From Elusimicrobiaceae bacterium (GTDB taxonomy: Bacteria > Elusimicrobiota > Elusimicrobia > Elusimicrobiales > Elusimicrobiaceae): a stretch of 5,800 bases of DNA. Numbering within the stretch: the first letter of the stretch is position 1; each line of letters starts with the position of its first letter. The DNA lies in assembly GCA_024405075.1 (NCBI GenBank), contig JAKSPG010000088.1:1-5800 (forward strand). Direction: 5' to 3'. Shown here piece by piece: positions 1 through 5,035 of the stretch. A program made the position numbers and the translations under genes. The notes beneath the pieces are model-generated. The model was not told the origin of the DNA. It did not search any database and saw only the letters and a list, made by a program, of their open reading frames with translations.

Positions 1-1330
1 ATACGCGTAACACCGGTTCGGTACCCGAAGGGCGTATTAGCAACCACTCGTCGTTATCAAATAAAATTTTGAGTCCGTCAAAGGTTAATACATCCGTCAC
101 TTTGCGGTTATTTATTTTTTTAGGCAATTTGCGGCGGATTTTGTCGGTAAACAAATCCTTATCAAGCGGTTTAGTTAGCGCAATGTCGCGCCGTAAATAT
201 ACCGATGTTCCGTACTCTTGCGTAATTTGTGCACACAACTCGCTGGCTTTTTTGCCGGTGGCGGCCATGACTTCCAAAAACGCCAGGGCAACGGTCAGGC
301 CGTCGCGGTCGGGCAAGTTTCCTTTCCAGGCGAACCCGCCGGACTCTTCTACGCCAAAGGCGACGTCTTCCAGTGCCATGCGCTCGGCTACGTTTTTAAA
401 TCCTACACCCACTTCTTCAAAAAGCATTTCGTACTTGCGGGCAATGCGTTTAAGCAAATAACCCATGGAAACAGTCTGTACGATTTTGCCTTTGAGTTTT
501 TTGTGTTTAATAAAATAGTCGCACAGCACGGCAGCAATTAAGCACGGGGTTAAATAAGTGCCTTTTTCATCTATCAACGCCAGGCGGTCTCCGTCGCCGT
601 CAAAGGCTATGCCCAGGGCGGCCTTGGCGGAAACGACCGTTTTTTTCAGTTCGGTTAAATTCTTTTCTACCGGCTCGGGCTGTCCGCCCCCAAAGGTGGT
701 ATCGTGCTCGCAATGTAGGGCGACTACTTGGCGGGAAGATAAGATTTTTTCCAAATATCCGGCGGCCGCGCCATACATATAATCTACGGCTACTTTACCT
801 TTAAATGTTTTTAGTTTCTTCATGTTGACGTGAGAAGAAACATATTTTAGGTATACATCGGTTAGATCTTTTTGCTCGGCTTTTTGGCCATACAAGAATA
901 AAACGGAATTTTTATCCACCAGTTCTTCTATATCTTTGGTGACGCGCTCGGGCGCGGCGCCGCCGGCAATTTTAATTTTAATACCGTTGTATTGGGAGGG
1001 ATTGTGGCTGGCAGTTACCATGACACTGAGCCAAAATTTATGCAAGCTTAAACACGCCGCGGCTGGGCTGGTCAGCGGGCAAGCCGAAAGTGTGACATCC
1101 AGTTTGTTGGAGCGGAAAATACTGGCGATATCGGCGGCGAACAGGTCGGACATGAAACGGCGGTCAAACCCGACAAAAATTTTAGGGGATTTACCGCTTT
1201 CTTCGCCGGGGGCGTTTTCGTTGATGTAATCTGCCAGTGCTTGTGCCGCACGACGTACATTTGCAAACGTAAAGTCCCACGCGATGATGCCTCTCCAACC
1301 GTCTGTGCCAAATTTAATTTCCGATGCCAT
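1..1330 (-). CDS. Phosphoglucomutase/phosphomannomutase (alpha-D-phosphohexomutase), C-terminus cut by window edge
   Basis: Interconverts hexose 1- and 6-phosphates in the cytoplasm, through a phosphoserine and a bisphosphorylated intermediate. It feeds glycolysis and sugar-nucleotide synthesis. I translated this strand by hand: 443 complete codons are visible, running off the left edge. Family signatures appear in order: FGTDGWRG at residues 7-14, the phosphoserine loop TASHNP at 106-111 (Ser108), the Mg-binding loop DGDGDR at 244-249, the sugar-binding loop EESGG at 328-332, and the phosphate-binding loop RPSGTEP at 433-439. The family is usually about 450-480 residues, so only the last few tens are missing. 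Start ATG at 1330 is supported by GGGAG five bases upstream (1336-1340) and by the N-terminal motif position. EESGG fits a PGM/PMM rather than GlmM, but sugar preference cannot be settled. It lies 75 bases downstream of tmRNA in the same direction; I see no convincing promoter of its own. Confidence 0.95.
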   Translation of the reverse strand, partial: MASEIKFGTDGWRGIIAWDFTFANVRRAAQALADYINENAPGEESGKSPKIFVGFDRRFMSDLFAADIASIFRSNKLDVTLSACPLTSPAAACLSLHKFWLSVMVTASHNPSQYNGIKIKIAGGAAPERVTKDIEELVDKNSVLFLYGQKAEQKDLTDVYLKYVSSHVNMKKLKTFKGKVAVDYMYGAAAGYLEKILSSRQVVALHCEHDTTFGGGQPEPVEKNLTELKKTVVSAKAALGIAFDGDGDRLALIDEKGTYLTPCLIAAVLCDYFIKHKKLKGKIVQTVSMGYLLKRIARKYEMLFEEVGVGFKNVAERMALEDVAFGVEESGGFAWKGNLPDRDGLTVALAFLEVMAATGKKASELCAQITQEYGTSVYLRRDIALTKPLDKDLFTDKIRRKLPKKINNRKVTDVLTFDGLKILFDNDEWLLIRPSGTEPVLRV

Positions 1331-1382
1331 AATTTCTCCCGTTGATTTAAGGTAAATCCGTTTTACAATTTCCGTAACTACG

Positions 1383-1399
1383 CCGGCCCCGCGGACCGG
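1383..1399 (-). terminator. GC-rich stem-loop after tmRNA, possible 3' end or weak terminator
   Basis: On the minus strand CCGGUCC and GGGCCGG form a 7-bp stem around a GCG loop, seven bases past the tmRNA discriminator base. One pair is U-G, and it is C-A on the opposite strand, so the hairpin is better in tmRNA-sense RNA. No U-tract follows, so intrinsic termination is doubtful. The stem may instead mark the precursor 3' end or only slow read-through into the mutase gene. Confidence 0.35.
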
Positions 1400-1405
1400 G
1401 AAAAG

Positions 1406-1733
1406 TGGAGGTGGGGGGATTCGCACCCCCGTCCGAACATCTTCTCCTCCCAGGCACTACAAGTTTAGTCTTGCTATTTGACCGCCGTCTAAGCGCAAGA
1501 CGGCACGGCGGCGGTTTAGTTCGTGTGTCTTAAGCCAAGGCGGACGAACCGCGCCTACTTGGCAGCATTCCATGTGTTGACGGCGTTCCTTTTATGCATG
1601 GAAGACACAAAAGGCGCCGTGGACTAAGCGTTAGCCCAGGCAACTTGATTGTTGTTGCTTATTTTTTTGGCCCTATTTTAACCGGCACTTGCTCCCGGGT
1701 GGCAACAGATACCCGTCGAATCTATTCACCCCC
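1406..1733 (-). ncRNA. ssrA: tmRNA (transfer-messenger RNA), one-piece
   Basis: With SmpB it rescues ribosomes stalled on broken mRNAs and adds a degradation tag. The 5' end (minus strand) reads GGGGGTGAATAGATTCGACG, the expected tmRNA start. It pairs over 7 bp with the 3' end CACCTCC followed by discriminator A (1406). The third pair is G-U, the alanine identity element. The T-arm stem is GGGGG/CCCCC at the 3' end, and a tag reading frame lies in the 5' third (1624-1671). Length is about 328 nt. CCA is not encoded, because CTTTT follows the discriminator, so it must be added after processing. The T-loop reads TGCGAAT rather than the usual TTCRANN. The two halves are in standard order, so this is not a permuted two-piece tmRNA. 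Pseudoknots were not folded. Its promoter lies about 45 nt upstream, which implies 5' trimming by RNase P. Confidence 0.93.
1624..1671 (-). other. tmRNA tag reading frame, predicted tag AKKISNNNQVAWANA
   Basis: The only frame that starts with an Ala codon after the A-rich stretch and reaches a stop at the expected place begins at GCC (1669-1671) and ends at TAG (1624-1626). It gives a 15-residue tag. The Asn-rich middle and alanine-rich end are tag-like, but the tag ends Ala-Asn-Ala instead of the common Leu/Val-Ala-Ala. The resume codon is inferred. A GCA start in another frame (AAATAA then GCA) runs past the expected stop region and fits less well. Confidence 0.65.
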
Positions 1734-1761
1734 GTATATCCGGAAATTGTCAAAGACCGCT

Positions 1762-1790
1762 TTGTGACTAACGGTATTATATTGTATCAT
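1762..1790 (+). promoter_or_regulatory. Candidate promoter for the NYN-domain gene
   Basis: TTGTGA (1762-1767) and TATCAT (1785-1790) are 17 bp apart. A start near 1797 gives a leader of about 34 nt before the ATG at 1831. The boxes are imperfect and overlap the opposing tmRNA promoter. Confidence 0.45.
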
Positions 1791-1803
1791 TTTCTTATAA
1801 CAA
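1776..1803 (-). promoter_or_regulatory. Promoter for tmRNA
   Basis: On the minus strand a -35 box TTGTTA (1798-1803) and a perfect -10 box TATAAT (1776-1781) are separated by 16 bp. Transcription would start around 1769, roughly 36 nt before the mature tmRNA 5' end, leaving a short leader for processing. It overlaps a plus-strand promoter for the nuclease gene, so the two may compete. Confidence 0.75.
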
Positions 1804-1830
1804 TTTTTGGGCGCAAAGGCAACTCAATTT

Positions 1831-2241
1831 ATGTATACCAGCACCAAACCGACCATTTATTTAATTGACGGACTGAATATCGTGCGTAGCTTTTTGTACG
1901 AATTTGCCCGTACAGAGGATGACGTAACGGCTGATTTTTTAGATTTTTTGGAAGAAGTATCCCAAAGCGAACGCTACTGCATGCACACGTACGAAGTGAT
2001 TTTTGACGGCTCTTTCCGCCCGGTAGGGCCACTTTACCGTGCCGGGGTGCATATTTCATTTACGGAAGCGGCCAGCGCAGACCAAATCATCTGCGAACGT
2101 GCGGACTATTTGGCGCAAACGGGTCAACGCGTCATCGCCGTAACCGACGATCGCCAACTGCAAGAGGCATTGCGCGAGCTGGGTGTAAAAAGTCTGTTCT
2201 GCCGTAAGTTTTATAACTCCTTAAAGCTGCCTGAAAAATAA
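1831..2241 (+). CDS. Small NYN/PIN-fold nuclease, YacP (DUF901)-like
   Basis: A 136-residue soluble protein that looks like an NYN-domain (PIN-like) metal-dependent ribonuclease of the YacP/Rae1 type. Strand 1 carries YLIDGLNIVRS (residues 10-20) with Asp13 and Asn16. Strand 2 carries VIFDG (56-60) with Asp59. SADQII (82-87) supplies Asp84. VTDDRQLQEALRELG (104-118) supplies Asp106/107 before the last helix. These acidic positions match the usual NYN metal-binding set. At 136 residues it is shorter than typical YacP proteins (about 170), mainly from a reduced middle. I chose ATG 1831, which has AAAGG 11 bases upstream. An in-frame TTG at 1807 would sit only about 10 nt after the predicted transcription start. 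YacP/Rae1 cleaves ribosome-associated mRNA in Bacillus; that this protein acts at stalled ribosomes, like its tmRNA neighbour, is speculation. Confidence 0.82.
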   Translation: MYTSTKPTIYLIDGLNIVRSFLYEFARTEDDVTADFLDFLEEVSQSERYCMHTYEVIFDGSFRPVGPLYRAGVHISFTEAASADQIICERADYLAQTGQRVIAVTDDRQLQEALRELGVKSLFCRKFYNSLKLPEK

Positions 2242-2278
2242 GTCTCACTTTCCTGTTTGTTGATTTTTTAGAAACCCC

Positions 2279-2306
2279 TTGACATCGTTTTTTTTTTTGC
2301 TACACT
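2279..2306 (+). promoter_or_regulatory. Promoter for the first pilin gene (extended -10)
   Basis: A perfect -35 TTGACA (2279-2284) is followed after 16 bp by TACACT (2301-2306). TG at 2298-2299 gives an extended -10 (TGCTACACT). The spacer is almost all T. The predicted start near 2313 leaves a leader of about 27 nt with a strong ribosome binding site. Confidence 0.8.
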
Positions 2307-2327
2307 TTGCATATATTAAATTCCTGT

Positions 2328-2333
2328 GGAGGG
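2328..2333 (+). promoter_or_regulatory. Strong ribosome binding site fixing the pilin start at 2340
   Basis: GGAGGG lies six bases before ATG 2340. A longer frame opening at 2307 would begin right at the -10 box and has no Shine-Dalgarno site, so it is rejected. Confidence 0.85.
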
Positions 2334-2339
2334 ATATAT

Positions 2340-2939
2340 ATGCAAAATAAAAACTGTTTTACAGGTCGTTTAGACGTCAAAGCATTTACGCTAATTGAAT
2401 TATTGGTAGTTGTTCTCATTATCGGTATTTTGGCGGCTATCGCGCTCCCGCAATACCAAAAAGCGGTGGAAAAATCTAAAGCCGCCCAAGCCTTGACGCT
2501 CTTGAAAAGTGTGTATCAATCAGCCAAAGCGTATCAGCTGGCCAACGGCTCGTGGCCGACTTCCTTTGATGAATTGGCGGTGGACATCCCATGGACGGGA
2601 AACACAAATTGGGCCACATTAACTGCTGCAACGCAAGGCAAATCTAATGCTGATTGGTCAATACAACTGGCCACCGGGGGCGATTATGGGGTCGGAGTGA
2701 CGGTTGGGCGTATTTCGGGACCTTATGCGGGAGCGGCTTTTGCTATCACAGATACCCCACGTACTAATAATAGTACTGGTACGGAAGCCCCGGTGGAAGA
2801 AATGATATGTATAGAAGGGCACACGGGTAATGCCGTGAATTATAACTTTGCCAAAAACAATGGGGACTACTGTACAAAGTTATTTAAGGGAACGCTCGTT
2901 CCAGCCGGTCATATAAGCTATTATTATAAATTGCCGTAA
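2340..2939 (+). CDS. Type IV pilin-like protein (PilE/pseudopilin family)
   Basis: A 199-residue prepilin. The positively charged leader (residues 1-15, ending VKA) precedes the class III prepilin peptidase motif FTLIE. Cleavage is expected after Ala15, giving a mature N-terminal Phe16 with Glu20 at mature position 5. The hydrophobic N-terminal helix runs 16-36 and continues as an amphipathic helix through ALPQYQKAVEKSKAAQAL to about residue 68. The C-terminal head is Gly/Thr-rich and has a Cys pair (Cys157, Cys178), probably the disulfide of the pilin D-region. Gly at -1 is the rule; Ala is uncommon and may slow processing. The gene stands alone with its own promoter, and no assembly ATPase, platform protein or peptidase is in the window. 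It could be a major or minor pilin or a secretion pseudopilin; sequence alone does not decide. The following tRNA gene begins 44 bases later. Confidence 0.9.
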   Translation: MQNKNCFTGRLDVKAFTLIELLVVVLIIGILAAIALPQYQKAVEKSKAAQALTLLKSVYQSAKAYQLANGSWPTSFDELAVDIPWTGNTNWATLTAATQGKSNADWSIQLATGGDYGVGVTVGRISGPYAGAAFAITDTPRTNNSTGTEAPVEEMICIEGHTGNAVNYNFAKNNGDYCTKLFKGTLVPAGHISYYYKLP

Positions 2940-2943
2940 CCGC

Positions 2944-2974
2944 TTGCACTCCTGACCCTTTTTTTTGCTATAAT
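2944..2974 (+). promoter_or_regulatory. Promoter for tRNA-Leu (and probably psd-pssA)
   Basis: TATAAT (2969-2974) is perfect and preceded by TG, giving an extended -10 (TGCTATAAT). The best -35 is TTGCAC (2944-2949) at a long 19-bp spacing. The extended -10 may compensate. A T-tract fills the spacer just before TGC, as in the pilin promoter. The predicted start falls around 2981, just ahead of the tRNA. Confidence 0.7.
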
Positions 2975-2983
2975 ATTCACAGA

Positions 2984-3066
2984 GGGCTGGTGGCGGAATG
3001 GCAGACGCGACAGACTTAAAATCTGTTGACCGCAAGGTCGTGGGGGTTCAAGTCCCCCCCTGCCCA
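2984..3066 (+). tRNA. tRNA-Leu (anticodon UAA)
   Basis: A class II tRNA reading UUA/UUG. It has acceptor GGGCTGG/CCTGCCC, the D-arm GCGGAATGGCAGACGC typical of tRNA-Leu, and anticodon stem ACAGA/TCTGT around loop CTTAAAA (anticodon at 3017-3019). The long variable arm is GACC-GCAA-GGTC. The T-arm is GGGGG-TTCAAGT-CCCCC, with discriminator A at 3066. CCA is not encoded. The acceptor stem has one U-U mismatch at pair 5-68. No terminator separates it from psd 45 bases downstream. Confidence 0.95.
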
Positions 3067-3111
3067 CTCTTTTAAATCTGCCATTCAATCTATCCCACCG
3101 GTAATACTCGT

Positions 3112-3780
3112 ATGCTAGAAGATATTCAACGTACACTGTCTAAAAGTTTTGGCTGGGTTTCTACTGTCCTTCCATTGGGACTCAAGTTTTTCGGTATCGG
3201 TATTACGTTAGCTGCCATTTGTTTATTTTTAAATTGGCGCACCTTAAGCTTGCTGTTTATTGCGGCAGGTTGTTTTTGTGCCTATTTCTTCCGCGACCCG
3301 AACCGGGAAGCCGTATTTTCTGATGACGAAATTGCTTGCCCGGCGGACGGAACGGTCCTTTCCATTAAAACGGAAGAAGACCCCAACTCCGTCGTGGTGC
3401 GTATTTTCTTGTCTATTTTTGATGTGCACGTCCAACGTGCTACCGTAAACGGGAAGATCGGCGATATTTTTTATCACAAAGGAACTTTCCTGTTTGCTGA
3501 TAATCCGGCAGCTGATAAAAACGAGCGCAACTTAATCCAGATTTTTAAAAACGGCCAACCCGAATACTTTGCCCACGTGGAACAAATTACCGGCGCGATT
3601 GCCCGGCGTATTGAATCGTGGCGGCACCCGGGGCAAGAAGTCAAAATCGGGGAGCGAATCGGACTAGTCCGTTTCGGCTCGCAAGTGGCGGTATACTTAC
3701 CTAAAAATAAGGTGCGTGTGCTGGTTAAAAAAGGGCAGAAAGTGCAGGGCGGTTTAACCGTGCTGGCTTTGTGGAAATAA
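3112..3780 (+). CDS. psd: Phosphatidylserine decarboxylase, short PSD-A type
   Basis: Membrane-bound, pyruvoyl-dependent enzyme that converts phosphatidylserine to phosphatidylethanolamine. The 222 residues fit the short bacterial/archaeal class (about 210-230). Two N-terminal hydrophobic segments (about 20-40 and 44-60) are followed by FFRDPNR (59-65), CPADG (76-80), FDVHVQRA (103-110) with catalytic His106, and the self-cleavage site FGSQ (188-191). Cleavage between Gly189 and Ser190 gives a large beta chain and a 33-residue alpha chain whose Ser190 becomes the pyruvoyl group. GSQ instead of GST is a mild variant that keeps the essential Gly-Ser. ATG 3112 has no clear Shine-Dalgarno sequence, but the N-terminus has the length expected of the family. 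pssA starts two bases after the stop, so the two are surely co-transcribed, probably from the tRNA-Leu promoter. Confidence 0.95.
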   Translation: MLEDIQRTLSKSFGWVSTVLPLGLKFFGIGITLAAICLFLNWRTLSLLFIAAGCFCAYFFRDPNREAVFSDDEIACPADGTVLSIKTEEDPNSVVVRIFLSIFDVHVQRATVNGKIGDIFYHKGTFLFADNPAADKNERNLIQIFKNGQPEYFAHVEQITGAIARRIESWRHPGQEVKIGERIGLVRFGSQVAVYLPKNKVRVLVKKGQKVQGGLTVLALWK

Positions 3781-3782
3781 CT

Positions 3783-4568
3783 ATGTCCGATGAAAAAGTA
3801 GAAAAAAAAGTAGTAGAAAAACTAAAACATACCGGCGCGGTAACGGTGCCTTCGCTATTTACGCTGGGTAATTTGGCGTGTGGGTTTTTCTCTATCTTGG
3901 CGTCGGCCAAAGGAAATTTTGCCCAGGCCGGGTGGCTGATTTTATTCGCCATGGTGTTTGATATGTTTGACGGACGTATGGCGCGGCTGTTGGGTAGCGA
4001 AAGCAGTTTTGGAATAGAAATGGATTCGCTGGCAGATGCCGTATCATTTTGTACCGCTCCGGCCATGTTGATGTACTTTTTTGTGTTGCATACGCAACCC
4101 ACGTGGGGCGCACCGATTGCGTGCGTGTATGCGTGTTTCGGAGTGTTGCGGTTGGCCAAGTTTAATGCCATGGCCTACGCGGGGGAAGGTTCTAAAAAAT
4201 ATTTCAGTGGGTTGCCTACTCCGGCGGCGGCGGCCATTTTAGCGTCGTTTGCTATTTCGTATAGTATCATGGAAGGCCACAGCGGCGGACGTAACTTGCA
4301 TTTGCTGACGAATTATTTGCCGCATTTGTATAATTTTGTATGGTTTGCGATGTTGGTGTTGTCGCTACTAATGGTATCCAACGTGCCGTATGCCGCTTTT
4401 AAGGCCAAACGCGAGAAAGCCCACAGCCCGTGGTTTTTGCTGTTTATCGTGTTCTTGGTAGTGATGCTGATTAAGTTCCCGCAAGATGTGGTGTTTATTG
4501 TGTTTTCTCTCTACGTGATTGTGGGGATATTGGCGGTATTATGGCGGGCATTCAGAAAGATTGAATAA
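3783..4568 (+). CDS. pssA: CDP-diacylglycerol-serine O-phosphatidyltransferase (phosphatidylserine synthase, type II)
   Basis: Integral membrane enzyme that joins serine to CDP-diacylglycerol, making the phosphatidylserine that the adjacent psd product decarboxylates. The complete CDP-alcohol phosphotransferase motif is present from residue 60 to 85: Asp60, Asp63-Gly64, Ala67-Arg68, Gly77, Asp81 and Asp85 in the spacing DxxDGxxARx8GxxxDxxxD. The first two Asp and the last two bind metal and substrate. Length is 261 residues with several hydrophobic segments, including three near the C-terminus (about 195-255). VTVPSLFTLGNLACGF (20-35) is the typical lead-in of the Ser-specific type, which with the psd neighbour makes other CDP-alcohol transferases unlikely. 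ATG 3783 is preferred: GGAA lies six bases upstream. An in-frame GTG at 3771 would overlap psd. The operon ends at the large hairpin 4634-4697. Confidence 0.93.
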   Translation: MSDEKVEKKVVEKLKHTGAVTVPSLFTLGNLACGFFSILASAKGNFAQAGWLILFAMVFDMFDGRMARLLGSESSFGIEMDSLADAVSFCTAPAMLMYFFVLHTQPTWGAPIACVYACFGVLRLAKFNAMAYAGEGSKKYFSGLPTPAAAAILASFAISYSIMEGHSGGRNLHLLTNYLPHLYNFVWFAMLVLSLLMVSNVPYAAFKAKREKAHSPWFLLFIVFLVVMLIKFPQDVVFIVFSLYVIVGILAVLWRAFRKIE

Positions 4569-4584
4569 TATAATTAACGGCCTT

Positions 4585-4601
4585 GTTATGTTTTGCATAA
4601 C
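4585..4601 (+). other. Small AT-rich hairpin after pssA
   Basis: GTTATG (4585-4590) and CATAAC (4596-4601) form a perfect 6-bp stem around TTTTG, 17 bases after the pssA stop. It is low in GC and lacks a clean U-tract, so it may only protect the mRNA 3' end. Confidence 0.3.
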
Positions 4602-4615
4602 GCAACGCTTTTATT

Positions 4616-4628
4616 TCGTTATCCCGGC
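4616..4628 (-). repeat. Degenerate half of the palindromic element
   Basis: TCGTTATCCCGGC on the plus strand resembles the right half of the core read in the A orientation (TCGTCATCCCGCA), with two substitutions. No matching left half or outer arms are visible. It sits six bases before copy A and may be an old decayed copy, or chance. Confidence 0.3.
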
Positions 4629-4633
4629 TTTAT

Positions 4634-4692
4634 GTCCTCTCTTTTCTCGTCATCCCGCAAATTTGTAATGCGGGATATAGAAAAGAGAGGAC
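4634..4692 (-). repeat. Palindromic element copy A
   Basis: Read on the minus strand, a 33-nt core (4647-4679) of TATATCCCGCA, a 9-nt loop, and TGCGGGATGACGA lies between outer arms GTCCTCTCTTTTC and GAAAAGAGAGGAC. The arms pair perfectly over 13 bp. Within the core, ATCCCGCA and TGCGGGAT pair over 8 bp. An asymmetric internal loop (TAT against GACGA) separates inner and outer stems. Core length and sequence match copies B and C; the arms do not. It lies between the pssA stop and the stop of the GIY-YIG gene, six bases from the latter. Confidence 0.9.
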
Positions 4693-4697
4693 TTTTT
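4634..4697 (+). terminator. Intrinsic terminator of psd-pssA formed by repeat copy A
   Basis: The 13-bp outer stem of repeat copy A ends directly at TTTTT (4693-4697) on the plus strand, the layout of a Rho-independent terminator for the tRNA-Leu-psd-pssA unit. On the minus strand no U-tract follows the stem, so it is a poorer terminator for the convergent GIY-YIG gene. Confidence 0.65.
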
Positions 4698-4698
4698 A

Positions 4699-4992
4699 TT
4701 ATAAAAGCGAAAGCGCAATTTCTTCATATAAATCACGCCAAGAGGGATTAAACAAATCAATTAAATGGTTTTTCCAAGCGCGATTCCATTCTTTTAATAC
4801 TTTTTCCCGCGATATGGCGTCTTGAATGGTGGAAAACTGTTCGTAATAAACTAATTTTTTAATATGGAATTTTTTGGTAAATCCTTCCACTAAACCTTGT
4901 TTATGCTCATACACGCGGCGTATTAAATTGTTTGTAACGCCGATGTAAAGCATTTTGTTATTTTTTGTAGTGAGAATATAGACGTATCCCAT
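4699..4992 (-). CDS. Single-domain GIY-YIG nuclease family protein (COG2827/YhbQ-like)
   Basis: A 97-residue protein made of little more than one GIY-YIG domain. YVYIL (residues 3-7) and YIG (16-18) form the name-giving strands. NLIRRVYEHK (22-31) holds the conserved Arg (25 or 26) and His30. GFTKKF (37-42), KLVYYE (46-51) and the helix AISREKVLKEW (59-69), with metal-binding Glu63, complete the fold. NPSWRDL (82-88) is the usual C-terminal signature of these stand-alone proteins. All expected catalytic positions are present, so it is probably active on DNA. The biological role of this subfamily is not established. It is convergent with pssA and flanked on both sides by the palindromic element in inverted orientation. 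No Shine-Dalgarno site precedes ATG 4992, but a promoter is placed so that the transcript could be leaderless. Confidence 0.9.
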   Translation of the reverse strand: MGYVYILTTKNNKMLYIGVTNNLIRRVYEHKQGLVEGFTKKFHIKKLVYYEQFSTIQDAISREKVLKEWNRAWKNHLIDLFNPSWRDLYEEIALSLL

Positions 4993-4998
4993 ACAAGT

Positions 4999-5027
4999 AT
5001 TTTAGAACAACCGCATTTGCAAAGCAA
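4999..5027 (-). promoter_or_regulatory. Candidate promoter for the GIY-YIG gene
   Basis: On the minus strand TTGCTT (5022-5027) and TAAAAT (4999-5004) are 17 bp apart. Only six bases lie between the -10 box and ATG 4992, so transcription would begin at or next to the A of the start codon. Confidence 0.5.
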
Positions 5028-5035
5028 GTGTTGAA

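Noticed and set aside
69..1229. Plus-strand open frames across the first 1.2 kb
   Set aside because: They lie opposite the phosphohexomutase gene, whose minus-strand translation carries all family motifs. Their translations show no recognisable domain.
1406..1733. Permuted two-piece tmRNA or intron-like RNA
   Set aside because: The 5' and 3' tRNA-like halves are at the expected ends in standard order, with the tag frame between them.
1807..1830. Upstream TTG start for the NYN gene
   Set aside because: It would lie about 10 nt after the predicted transcription start and has no Shine-Dalgarno site. ATG 1831 fits the family N-terminus better.
3067..3111. Separate promoter for psd (TAATAC just before the ATG)
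   Set aside because: No -35 box lies at an acceptable distance, and the box is only four bases from the start codon.
3771..3782. GTG start for pssA overlapping psd
   Set aside because: ATG 3783 has a GGAA six bases upstream, and the extra four residues add nothing recognisable.
3725..4171. Minus-strand open frame of 148 residues opposite psd/pssA
   Set aside because: It is a shadow of pssA, whose full catalytic motif is on the plus strand. No start signal or known domain was seen.
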